A stretch of DNA of 64,000 bases from Pempheris klunzingeri (Eukaryota; Chordata; Actinopteri; Acropomatiformes; Pempheridae). The notes under the pieces were generated by a model. That model did not search any database. It was not told where the DNA came from and saw only the letters and a program-made list of their open reading frames with translations. Location: NCBI RefSeq assembly GCF_042242105.1, contig NC_092027.1, positions 15,208,721 through 15,272,720 of the forward strand, read 5' to 3'. Each line of letters opens with the position of its first letter. Positions within the stretch are counted from its first letter, which is position 1. Positions 1 through 11,870 of this stretch are shown piece after piece. The position numbers were made by a program, and so were the translations under genes.

Positions 1-219
1 TTGCCGACCCAGATCTTTCTGTTTCTCTGTACTGTCTAAATCTGTGGGACACTTTGAACAGAAACATTGGCGGCTATTAGGGCTGTGTCTACACGCTGTT
101 TTGTCATCAAACTTAAAAAAGGAGAAATTTAGTCGTATAATTATTTTGCATCTTTGACAAAGGCCAATCATAGCGTTCCCTCCATGAAAGCAGGAAACCA
201 ATTTTGCATGTTCACCTAG

Positions 220-236
220 AGGTCAGGTGGAGGTCA
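220..236 (+). promoter_or_regulatory. Perfect DR5 retinoic-acid response element
   Basis: AGGTCA GGTGG AGGTCA: two identical consensus half-sites with a 5-bp spacer, the RAR/RXR DR5 arrangement. It lies 23 kb 3' of hoxa1a. A further GTTCAC precedes it at 210-215, and a CCAAT box and an RFX-like site (GTTGCCAAGGAAAC, 318-331) are nearby, so 160-380 may be one enhancer. Motif evidence only. Confidence 0.5.
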
Positions 237-3200
237 GCGAGGACTGTCATGCCTGCACTCATCTCCCCCTCCTCCCCCTCCTCCTTCCCCATTCCTGTGA
301 CAAAGAGAGCCAGTTTGGTTGCCAAGGAAACAGGCTTTTTCCATGGCGATGTTTGAACACGTGGGAAGGGCAGGGCGGCTTTGTTTCGCCCCGTGATGAA
401 GGATTCTCCCCATGCATGTTTAATCGCTAGACTTATGGTCCCAAACCCAACAGCCAAGCCCATCTACCACAGCCTGATTATGCTCAATGGAGCTTCTGAC
501 ACCGTCATTTTGCCAGTTTTATCATGCTGCGCAGCTCCCACCACGGGCACCTTAGCTATTGTTGCACAGTGTTCCTGATGAGTACAGCTGAGACCACAGA
601 TAGTCAGACCAAACAAGGAAGGCACACGTGTCTTTAGCAGTAACCGAAATACGCCTGGCCAAATAAACACACTCACTTTACATACACACACTCTGAAACA
701 TATATAAGACCGGGCACACAATCCTTTTTGTCTTTTCTTGTATCTCGGCACCCACCCACCACTGTTTGGCTTAGCACAGTGGGGGGAAAAAATGGCTGAT
801 CACCATGGCAACAGTGTGTGCTGTTCTGCTACAGCTGTGATGTATGTGGTGACACTTTTGACCCTCTGGTGAACTCTATAATGCAGGAGCTGCGCAGAGT
901 CCGGATAGACCCTGGCTGCCCTGCCTATCCTGCCGCTATAGTGTATCATATAGGTGTACTTTTAGCTTTATACGACCTGGGCACCATGACAACAGATTCT
1001 ACAGCAAAGACTCGAGCAGACAAGATCAGGGCTGCATACCTTTGTCATGGAAACAAAATAAAATCTCAACAAAGTCCTCATCAACACCAGTTTGCTGTGA
1101 CAACAGGAATACCTGGTATTACAGGGATTATGTGTTTTGTGATGAGTGTTGATGTTACAATACTTTGTTGACTTTGTAGATTGAATCTAAATCAGGCACT
1201 CTTAGTTGCATAATGCATCGTACCGTTAATCGGTGGGCAATGATATTCGCCTTACGTCACTGTAAACGTTTTATAGTGTTTTATTGTGTCAAATATTCAG
1301 CTATTACTGCAGCAGCAGAGAGGCGTCAAATGTTGACAAGAGATACAGAAATACAGAAGAATATCTGCCATGTTTACCGTCTTCACATTATTCTGAACAG
1401 CAAAGGCAGTCTGTTGTGGAGCCCAAGAGGATTCAAGGTTTGACTGTCCCTAACATGTTTGTTTCCGACTCGCCTCTCAGTTATGTACTGTACGCCCTTT
1501 ATTGTCACACAACACAACACTTCTTCAGATCCTCTGTGGGCGCGCCATTACCACTGACATTTACAAATCATACACACTTGTTTTATACATAGAAACAGTC
1601 AAATGCACGCAGCCTGAGCCCGGATGTGCAAGTGAACACACATCGCCACTGGTAGTTTTCTCCAATGATGAACTTACACACATTGGGGAACACACGCATT
1701 GTTGTGTGATGAGACAGACAGACCCACCGCCATCACACATGCACACAAACACCATGTTACTGCCACTGCAAAAACACAACAAACAAAAACAAGTCAATGC
1801 AATACAAAGCAATACTCCTCATGCACACAAGCTCTCTCAATCAGCACTTGTTTCCCCCTGTGAAATGTAGCACCTCTTCCACGTTCCACCACTAGGAGTG
1901 CTGCAGCTTTGCACAAAACCAGAGCTCCCAAATCTGCCACAGCTGCTGCTGCCTCACACTGAGCTGCTGTGGAGCAGAAGAAGGGGAGCTGACACCCAGT
2001 AAATACAGACAAGGAGACACCTTCTAAATCATTCACATTGGCTTTTTTTTTTATTAAGAAACAATTGATTCCACATGGTACCACATGCACAGGGAACATA
2101 TATAATGTAGGACGTACAGATAATGCAGACAAGTGACTGTGCTAACACCAAAAATATGTTCACAAAGAAAAAGTGCTGCTCTTAAAATAAATCACATTTT
2201 CAGTGGCTTAGAAAATGACAGTCACAAAGAGAAAAGAAAGAATTATGCATAGTCAGTGACACAGAGCCTGAGCTTTTATAATTTTTGTTACAGTCACATA
2301 ATGTTTCTTCTATAAACTCTGCCTCATTTGTTGCCAAGAAAATGTTTTCTTTTGCTTCTGCAAGTGCAGCGGCAAGAATTTTCCACCTTTTGAACAAAAA
2401 GTGAAACAAAACAAAAACAAAAGAGACATTCCATGTCCTGTTGCAGCTCCTCGGTCCTGTTTGTCTAGGTCACAGTCCGGGAGGGTCGTGACCCTCTAAG
2501 ATACACTCAGACCTGCCATACCACTGAGAAGTAAACCTGCAGGTCCGGAGAGAGAGAGGGAGAGGGAGAAACAATGAGACAGAGAGAAAAGTTGTAAGAG
2601 AATTACCAATCGTAAATGCAGAAGTACATGGGGTGATCTTAAAGCCAAGTCTTTGCACTTTCAGCAAATAATGTTCACATGTTTTCGTGTGGTTTGAGTG
2701 CATACAGACATGTAAATACATTACATGTATACTCTTAGTTTATGCATGTGATAAAGGATAATGCTGTGTTTTTACAGCTCGGATCTTATTGTTGAGAGTG
2801 TGGCAACGTTGCTAAAAGGAAGTCAGACAGTCAGAAAAACACTGAATTCTAATAAGGGAAAGCACTATACTAATAGTTTTTACATATAGTGGATATAGGG
2901 TGCAATATCTTTTATAGATTGTAAAGCCCTTTGATTAGTGACTTTGGGTTATTTAAATAAAACTGACTTGATGGGTACTTTCCCAGTTTTAGTATTTTCA
3001 GACTCAGGATGAACAGTTTTTAACCAGTGATACAGCGGAACCAGATATATTGTGCTGTTTTATTCCATTTGTTCTTCTTCCTTTTCAATACCTGGTGCCT
3101 ACATTCCCCACAAAGCAACTCAACTGCTGACACTTTGGTTATAATTTATTTAGGTGTGTTGTGCTATTAGCGGCTACCTTTGCCTGAAGCAATATACTGT

Positions 3201-3727
3201 ACTCACTTACTGTAAATCCTTCTCACAGTTTTCCTGTGCAAAGGGAGATTATTATTGACATTGTGGGTGAGCTCACTTTGGGTTTAACCTCTAAATAAAG
3301 TGGTTCTGACAGCTCTCTAAACCACTAACTTATTTACAAAGTATCTGGAAAATGCAATTCCTTGCCTTGTCAGATTTTTGATACCACTACATTACCAGAT
3401 CTTTTGTAGTAAAATGGAACAACCCTTTTAGCTGTCTATCACTCAGTTTCTGCTTGTGCTGACCTATCTATATGTACATGGCCCTGCCAATCATGGTCAT
3501 CACGTTTGGGGACAGTCCCCTCCCTCCACCCGTCCATCCCTCCCTGTCCCTGCCTGTGGTCCTGCCACTGATGTTGAGCGGATGACCTTTTCTCTCAGCT
3601 AATCCACACCAAAAAGCCCTAATTACTACTGCCGCTCCACCAACCTCCCCTGGCCCAATAATCAATATAGCCGATTGGCCGGCGGATCACCCCGTCAGAC
3701 ACCAGCGCTTTACATGTGACTCAGTGA

Positions 3728-3728
<1 letters not shown>

Positions 3729-3760
<32 letters not shown>
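3729..3760. repeat. (TG)n microsatellite
   Basis: About 16 uninterrupted TG units. Confidence 0.95.
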
Positions 3761-3763
<3 letters not shown>

Positions 3764-4788
3764 GGGATGTAGACATAGTGTTTTCATGGGAAGATGGGAT
3801 ACAGCAAGAAACAAGCAACCAAAGACAGAAAAAAGAAAACAAGAAAAAGGAACACTGCATGAGGAAGACAATGGTGAACAGACAATGACTGCAAATTTAC
3901 TATCACACTAGTGCACTTACACACACTTGTACACACATTCCTCCCTCCATCCTGAATGTTGTGACACCAGTTGACCTTATTGAGCTGCTGTTCTGTAAAG
4001 AGTCCCTGATTAGAATATCTTCCCTTTAACCTTTAGCAGAGTGCCATGCCTCCCGAAAGCAAAGAAATAAGCCATCGGTTTATGCAGGGAGGTAAATGTA
4101 TTCTGTCGTTATTTCATTAAGCTGTGGCATTTCACTAAACGTACTGATTGCATTGCTGAAAATGTCACTTTTCAACTATAATACATACTTATACTTTTTT
4201 TTCCTTTTCGGAACATGCAGGTGTGCGCTTCTGGAGATATACTATATGATGAGCTGACAGTGTAGAATGTATGCTGCCCAGAGCACTCGTGCTTTTATCA
4301 CTGCATTTTCTAACCTGTACGTGTGTGTACATGATGCATCTGTGTGTGCAAAGTGCCCAAGGACATTTCAGGAGCAACAAAAGGCCAGACACAATGTTAT
4401 CAGACAGAAAAAGGAAATTTAATTTTAAATGCAGCCATATGAATAGAGTGGTGTCTGCGAAAAGAAGGAGGCCATCTCTCTCCCTCTCCTCCATTTCTTC
4501 CCTTTCTTTCCCCTTCTGTCACTCTTGCTGACAGTCTTTGATTGTATTAGACAAGTTAATGAAAAGCAACACAGGAGAAACGACTGGCAGCCCTTCGTGC
4601 AGCCTGCACCTGCCAAAGTGTATGTCTGAGTGTGCATACCTGCCAGTGCCTATGTCAGGATGACTCGTGTCCTCAGGCAAGCCAGCCAGTCAACACAATG
4701 ATGAGTCAGTGATGAGAAACTTGTTCATACCTTCAGGGTGAGATCTGCTCAGCAGACATGAAGTGGTTATGAATATAATCATTATACC

Positions 4789-4882
4789 ATATATATGTAT
4801 GTATATACATATACATACACACACACACACACTCGTATATATACATACATACATACATATACACACACACACACACATGTGT
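4789..4882. repeat. Compound AT/AC/ATAC microsatellite
   Basis: Alternating TATATG, TACA and (CA)n blocks. Confidence 0.9.
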
Positions 4883-6084
4883 GCTGCTTCAGATGCTTTC
4901 AGTGTTTATGTGTGCATGAATATCTGTCTTGCAACCCAATCCTATTATGTCCATACTCGATGATTCTGCCCCACATGATTTTCTTTCAAATGCCAACATT
5001 CAGTGATAGAAAATAAAGGTGTGGAGATCCAGTGGGCATGTCCCACCACAGACCTCCAATTAAAGTTCACCTTTTTTAAAGAGAAACAACTGTAACCACA
5101 ATCTGCCCCTGAGTGTTCTATTTAGTACTATGCCTTAATGTCTTAACAATTGTTTATTTGCCATAATGACGATATTGTAGAGCGCAAGACTCTCAAACAT
5201 GTTGGCATTAGGGGAAAATAAGGTCACTGAATTCCTGGGTTTTGCTGAATCACCCAATACTGACGTTCTCATGAGGTGATAGGATTGCAAAGTGGGGTGT
5301 GACGGTCTGACAGTGTTTCAGTGATTTGGGTCCCAAACTAAACTAATTAGAGGCATTGTGTCTTGGGACTTAAGACAAAAGAAAGAAAAAAAGCCACCCA
5401 CAATCACAAAATTAACCTTAATTGGATTCAAAAAGGAAATCAAAATTGATGGTTTTATTAAATACCATTTTGGCACAAGTCATCTCTTAAGATTATATTC
5501 AGTGCCAAACAAAGAATAGGCATCATAGTGACTGTCTCAATAACTAATAGCTACATTTTGTTCGTCCATCATCAATGGTTGATGAGCTGACACCATCAGT
5601 GTGACCTGCAGACAGCTGTGGTTAATCTATCAGCTCTGGTTGGCAACCAGGCCAAAAGGAGTCAATAACTTACGGGTATCCACTGTTATGATATTGCACA
5701 TCATATTCTAAAAGTATATTGACATGTAAACATAGTTTCTATAATGTGTGGTTTAAATTCTTGGTAATACAGTGTGTTGTAATGGGAAATGGGCAGCTCA
5801 ATCCCTCCAAACAGAACATTAGATATCAAGTCCATAATGCCATCCACCTACAATAACAGGCATATTATACTGATTTAAGGGATGCATACAAGCAATTCAA
5901 GTGCAATTTTACTGCCCCAAAGCACAAAATGACCATAATAAGTCTGTGTAGGTTAAAATCAATAGCAGTACGTCAACAATAGTCTCTGGATACTCATTTC
6001 TAACTTTTAAAACTAATTGTCTAAACTAACATTGTTAGGTCAAACTGGAGGTTTGAGAAGGAAGGAAGCTGTAAGACGAGTAAA

Positions 6085-6420
6085 CAGCCACATACAGGTG
6101 CGGCAATTAGTGGGGCGGAACCAATTTGCGGCCGCAGGGTTGCTACCTGGTACATAAAGACGGACGCACACGGCACCTGGAGGGAAACTGTTGAAGTGAG
6201 GGAGGCCACGGGCAAATGAAGTTGTCATAAGTTACCGTTCAAAACGCTGTGGAGATCTGCGGCCAACTGTGCAGGACCGACTCCGATACCAGATCCGGGT
6301 GGCAGCCGGTAAGATGCAGAAGTCCAAAGAAACTGTTTAACCTGCCGAAGTCTGCTGCTGGTGAGTTTGTGTTAGCTTTAGCTTTAGCTTTAGCCGCGGA
6401 GATCGGCACCATTTATGAGT
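6085..6420 (+). promoter_or_regulatory. CpG-rich patch with promoter-like motifs
   Basis: Contains GGCGGAACCAAT, a NotI-type GCGGCCGC, TACATAAAG (TATA-like) and, 200 bp further on, two donor-like sites (CCGGTAAGA at about 6305 and GCTGGTGAGTTT at about 6357). No protein is recognisable. An AATAAA lies at about 6832. It could be a first exon of a non-coding transcript or the end of an old LTR element. Confidence 0.25.
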
Positions 6421-7589
6421 GGCTCGCAGTTTTAACCTTTTCATGTCCACATGTGTAAATGGTTGGGTATATTGCACTTTATTGGGGTTTGAAAGATTGC
6501 ACTTTAACATCACTTTATGCACTTTCATAGAAAGTTAAAAACATATGTAAAGTATAAAAATGCTAAAAAAAAAAAAAAAAAATTGATAAAAATATTAGTT
6601 TTAAAAAGTTTGATAAGGTAAATGTTAAGATTTGTTTAAAATTGTCTTTTAACAGGTCGTAAAGATCCATGTGGCACATGATTGGGCTAAACGGTTTACA
6701 TATAAGGAAATGTTGGTTTGTATTTGCAATAGAATGTGAACAGTTCTTTGTTTCTGTCCAAAGGTGTTTTACCTTGATACCATGTCACTTTGTCACTTCG
6801 CTGCCACTTGATTGCTAAACCGCTAACTGCAAAATAAAAGAAGGGGAAAATAACAGCTGTTTGGTCATTGAGTGGAACCCAGCTCGAGCCCGGGTAGAAG
6901 GGATCATCCTTTTTTCAAGTGGGGAAGCTGCACATAGTAAAATTTGCTATTAATGAAGATAAATGATTATTGAAACATTTGACAAACATAATATAAAGTG
7001 TCTTTCAGATGATGTTGCAGGTCCTTATTCAACCTTAAAAGAAAACCTGACATTGAGTTTAGCTTTACATAGCACAGAGCGTTACAACAATGTACAACAC
7101 ACCTTGAACTTTAAACAAGTTTAAACCAGTTTTACCCTACATTCTAAAAAAGGAGGCCGTCCAGTTGTCCTGGAAGAAGCTCAGCAATTTAAAAACAGAC
7201 CATTAGAAATGTTCCTCCTTATCTTCAGGTTGCCTTCAGTAGACGTCTTTGTCTACTGGTGACCACATGTGCAGAAACTCTACAATGAAGTCAGTGAATG
7301 AAGTGTTTTCATAAGCGACAGGCATGATGGTAACAACTATAAAAACCTAGTATGTAAGAAGTGGAAACTCCTTTCAATTTCAAATACTCAAATTTTCCTA
7401 TAGGATTGGCAGTAGAGTGTAGGCTACATGCCAGCAATCTGTGTGCATACATGTGCATGAGTATGTTTCAGTGTGAATGTAAGCCGTTTAAGCATATGAC
7501 GGTGGACTGAAGACATGCAGCCCCACAGAGAGCTGCCCCAGTCAGCCTGGCCTGCTGAGTGAAACCCTGTGGTAATGTTTAGCTTAAGG

Positions 7590-7790
7590 GGTGAAAAAGA
7601 AGGTGAGTGGGGGGAGGAAGGAGGGAAGGAAGGACGAGCGGATGACAGGGCTGGGGTTCTGTGGGTAGACAGAGAGAGAAGAGAGCGAAGAGGGTAGCGG
7701 TTGAAGGAGGGGAGGGATGGGTCACAGAGGAATGACGGGGAGAGGGAGAGAAGGAAGGATGAAAGGTCCAACTGGGATGGAGAGCAGGAG
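7590..7790. repeat. Polypurine (GGAAGG/GAGA) tract
   Basis: Almost all purine on the plus strand, with interruptions around 7630-7670. Low-complexity; open frames here are composition artefacts. Confidence 0.75.
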
Positions 7791-7834
7791 AGGTCCCGCT
7801 TGGTCTCGTCAGTCAGTCGTCTCTCTCTGACACC

Positions 7835-7851
7835 TGAACCTCCGATGACCG
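7835..7851 (-). promoter_or_regulatory. Imperfect DR5 element in distal 3' flank
   Basis: On the minus strand CGGTCA TCGGA GGTTCA: one perfect half-site and one with a single mismatch. A DR1-like site (CGACCT T TGACCC) follows at 7896-7908. Both lie in a GC-rich block just after a polypurine tract. Confidence 0.25.
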
Positions 7852-10056
7852 GGTCGTGACTGCCTCTCTGGCACAGGAGATATCACTAGGGGGGCCGACC
7901 TTTGACCCCTCACCTCCTCATCGCCACTACAGCCTTCGCCCCGCCTTTCACTCCCTGCCTTCATGTCTTTTCAGCTCCTTCTCCTCATCCCTTCGCCAGC
8001 AGTTTGGTTACCCACAGCTCTAAAAAAAGACTTGTGCTTGTCATGAACAGTGAGTTCATCTAAAGAAATTGTTTCTAGCAACACAGTACGATTGTGTCTT
8101 GGAAAATATGTAATAAAGACATATGTAACAATACAAAGACAAATCGGATATCTTACTAATTTCTTCCATAAGATGATTTTATGAGGGAAGTCTATGGCAA
8201 TTTTTGGATAGACATTAGCAGCCCCACACTTATGTCATTTTAGCCACTATGTTGATACAGCAGGGGTCCTGATTTACAGGATATTTAGAGGCTACACACA
8301 TTTCTGTTGCTGGTCTCATGCTAGTCATTGACTGATAACTGGTGGCAGTAACATGCAGAAAAGTGTACCCACAAAGGTAATGAAGAAAAAGATTGCAAGT
8401 TAGCTAGCATGACTGTAAATGAGAAAAAATCTGAGGTATCTTTAGCATTGTTTTATGAGAAAGAGAACCATAAAGAGACACAATTTTGTTGAGACAAACT
8501 TAACACTGGCTACCTTGAATCCTGTTCACAATGTCCTACAGCTATGGCAAGAAGTCATACACTGCCTCCACTGACTTCTATGTGCAGTGAGCTACTGAGA
8601 CCTTACATGGTCTGAGAGGCACGGTGAGGACAACGCTCACACGAATGCACACACACATCCCTGGAGACTCGGGCCTAATCCCAGGTTTACATTGTTAGGA
8701 CAACAGGGATAATCCTGCTAACAGGGTGTTTATCTAGAAACTGCAACCGCTGAATCCCCAACACACACAGTATTGACCCAGAGAGAAAAATGGCAAGAGG
8801 GTGAGAATGCAAAGCATGACAGACAGTATGACAGAACAATTAAGGAAGGTGGACAAAGAAGAGAAAAGTCAGTGAGAAATAAAAAGAAATGACAGTAAAA
8901 GGAAGGAGGAAAAGGAAGCACACAGACAGAAATATGCATGAGGAGAGGGGGTGGGAAGAAGGTCTGTGCTGTCAGGTATGCAGATGAGCGTGTGATGGCA
9001 TCAATGCAGGAGTGGACACAGTCAGTCCCTCAGGACCACACACCAGCCAGAACACACACACCGAACGGCACACCAAAGAGCGTATAAGCCTACATTAGAG
9101 ATAGAAAACACGGACGCATAAACAGAACACACATCAATACAATAAGCTAATAAGGGTCCAGATAGAGACTTTCTATGGTCAAACACATCTGAACTTAGAG
9201 GAAACCCGCTGACCACATTTGAAGGAACTCCTCTACTTTGATAAGATCTTTTTCATTTAGACAGAATTGTCCTAGGTGTTTTCCTTTGTTGTTTATTGTA
9301 CTTTATGTTGATGACACTTCTCTTTTTTTAGGTAGAAAGCACTAACATTACCTACATAACAGATAAGTAGATTAGTACTCTAGCACAGGCCACAGCGGAT
9401 AAGAGATCCCACACTGAGCATGTCTGTAGCATATTGTCTCACGTATTCGTTCGAGACAGAAACTTTACTGCATGAAAGAACATTTATATTTAATAGTTTT
9501 TTGGTAGAATAGCTCAGCTCCTGAGGCTACTATAAAGTAACGTTCCTTTAGCAAGGGAGGAGCTCAAGGTTCTTAGGTATGCCCCAAAGGTTTGAGGGGG
9601 AAGAAATGCCTGGCATTATGTATGAATGAATAGATAGCACTTAAGTTTATTCTGCAGTCAAATGTCATTTTATTCCATATTTTTAGATTACTCATTAATA
9701 TTCATCCGACCACACAGCAGTCACACTCACAGGTACAACAAAACTTTCCTTTCGCTGTGCAAGAAAATTCAAGAGGAAGCACAGCGTTGAAAGCAATACT
9801 TCATTCATAGTAATGTGTTAAGTGGTTACACTATTGGGGGTCACACATAGGCCATGCTGTCGATGAAATGTATCTGTTCAAAAATGATGATGCCAAGTTG
9901 GGACCCAACAACTCCTATCGGTCAGTATAGGCTGCTTGTAGTTTCTCCCAGAGACAGACATCATTGTCTTCTTCAATCTGCAACACACATCTGAATAAGC
10001 TATCTCCACAGCAAACCCCCCTGCTCGTCCTGTCTATGGCCCCGTTTACACCCCCT

Positions 10057-10112
10057 TACACAGACAGCGAGGCGGAAAAACTGCACAACATTCCCGCCTC
10101 GCTGTCTGTGTA
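10057..10112. repeat. Perfect 19-bp hairpin
   Basis: TACACAGACAGCGAGGCGG at 10057-10075 is followed, after an 18-nt loop, by its exact reverse complement at 10094-10112. Confidence 0.8.
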
Positions 10113-10739
10113 CAAGTTAGTTAGATGCAATGGGGGGATCATTTTTGTTCCACCTCTGAGCTGGCAGAGGAGGTAGGAATTGTGCCGCATTGGTGTCTGT
10201 GCACAAAGAGTAAGCCAACTGGATGGGACACCACTAGATGCCCACAGTGTTGCGTTACACTCAGGCCTCTTCTGCTTCCGGGGCAACCAATTCCTTTTAT
10301 ATGGTTGTACCCAATGTACAATAGTCTCAATAAGTGCGCACATGAAACCAAATGACCTTTTGACATCCAATCACTATTGCACACCAGCAAAAGACACACT
10401 GCATCACACATTCATGCATACACGCAGACCGTCCATACTTTTCTCACAGGGGCTCGAACTTCAGTGGCTAACTGCCACTCCAGTATCTAATGCTGCCTGT
10501 CGGAATATTGCGCTGGCTGGCGTTAACTTCTTGTTGGGGGAGGTAAGACGGGCAGGGGGGATATCGGCAGAGCAGCGGCAAGCTTTAGCATGCATGTCAG
10601 GGCCGCTCCCTGAGCCAAATGCCAGTCTATAGATCGCAGAGGGGACTAAAGATCACATCATCGTCCACCAGGACACGGGTGACACCGGACAGCAGACGTG
10701 GGAGAGAGGGAGGACCGAATGATCCCTGCCAGGACGAGC

Positions 10740-10872
10740 CGTTATAGACAGCCGCTGTCATTACAGGGCAAACATGCACCCGTACGAGTGCACGAAAGCA
10801 CACACACACACAGAGTAACACTCACACGTACACAAGCTGTGACGACGACGTTATAGACAAGCGCTGTCATTA
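10740..10872. repeat. Direct repeat pair, 24 bp, 109 bp apart
   Basis: CGTTATAGACAGCCGCTGTC plus ATTA at 10740-10763 recurs at 10849-10872 with two mismatches. The core GACAGCCGCTGTC is itself near-palindromic. Confidence 0.7.
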
Positions 10873-11870
10873 GAAGAGTCTCTGCGGAGCTCAAATGATA
10901 ACGAGCGATGGGGAGCAAGAGGAGGGGGGTGTTGATGAGGGTGACTGTCCAGCTGTCTGCAGGTGAGCATGTGGCGTTGGAGAGGTCAGCTCCTTTAACA
11001 CACACACACACACAATACCTTTTATATAACAGACACAGAGTACACACTCAGAGCACATGTTGCTGCTTTTCTGTTCATTCTCTCACACTGGCTGATGCTA
11101 AAAGAGTATTTTTGTGTCTGGGGAGTTTCAAAGTTTTTCTGCAGAATCAGACACAGATGTACTTCTTTACATCTGTACCTGCACTCTGAAGGTATATTAA
11201 ACTCAGCCTGGGTTGATTCAATGTATGATTTCTAAAGGGTCAAGTAGCTCCTAAAAACAGGAAAACACACACAGTAAAAACTGATGGCTAGTTAAGTTAT
11301 AACTAGGCATCATAATTTCCATTGTGTTACAATTTCAGTATTGTATATGAAGTCTTGTATTTCAAAATGATATTAAATTCTCAATTCTTTGTATTTATAA
11401 TAAGAAATTAAAATACCACGTTCAACAGACTTTCAAAGTGAGACTTACAGGCAAATAAATGTCTTCAAAAAACTTTCAGCATAATGCATTCCAGGAACAA
11501 TACAGAGATCGATCAGCACCTCTCTGATACATCCTCAACAAAAACTGCTTACATTCTACATGTGTACCCTGCAAAAAAATCATATATCAAAAGGAGCAAG
11601 TAACTTTGTAAGAACAGTCAGAGCCTCTAACTTGCTGCATTTTCTATAATACACAAAGTTGGAAGGTGAAAGTGGGTGTTGGAAAGTAAACTTAGTGTGC
11701 TTTGATCAGTTTTGTTGCTACTTGACACGGACATTACCCTTAATCCCAAAGTGAGACAGTTTTTTTTTTTTCCCCAACTTTGTTTCTTTCCCCTGTTGTG
11801 TTTTCATTTAGAACTAGGATGGCTTTAAGTTAACTTTTAACAGACGTTATGCTGGTTTGGCAGGGGGAGT

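Larger units (their letters stand above)
237..11870. other. Distal 3' flank of the cluster, no gene recognised
   Basis: No open frame here resembles a known protein or shows paired splice sites; skap2, the usual neighbour of HoxA, was not seen and probably lies to the left. Besides the repeats and motifs listed, 3590-3715 is a GC-balanced block (CCAATAATCAATA, ATTGGCCGGCGG, TGACTCA) that looks regulatory. The stretch 6085-6420 is a CpG-rich patch. About 4883-6020, 6430-7420 and 7990-10050 are AT-rich with nothing I can name. Confidence 0.5.

Noticed and set aside
818..1171. 117-codon plus-strand open frame near the left edge
   Set aside because: Does not resemble any family I know and has no promoter or splice support.
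10180..10632. 150-codon plus-strand open frame
   Set aside because: No recognisable domain, no Kozak or splice context, and it spans the palindromic repeats; most likely chance.
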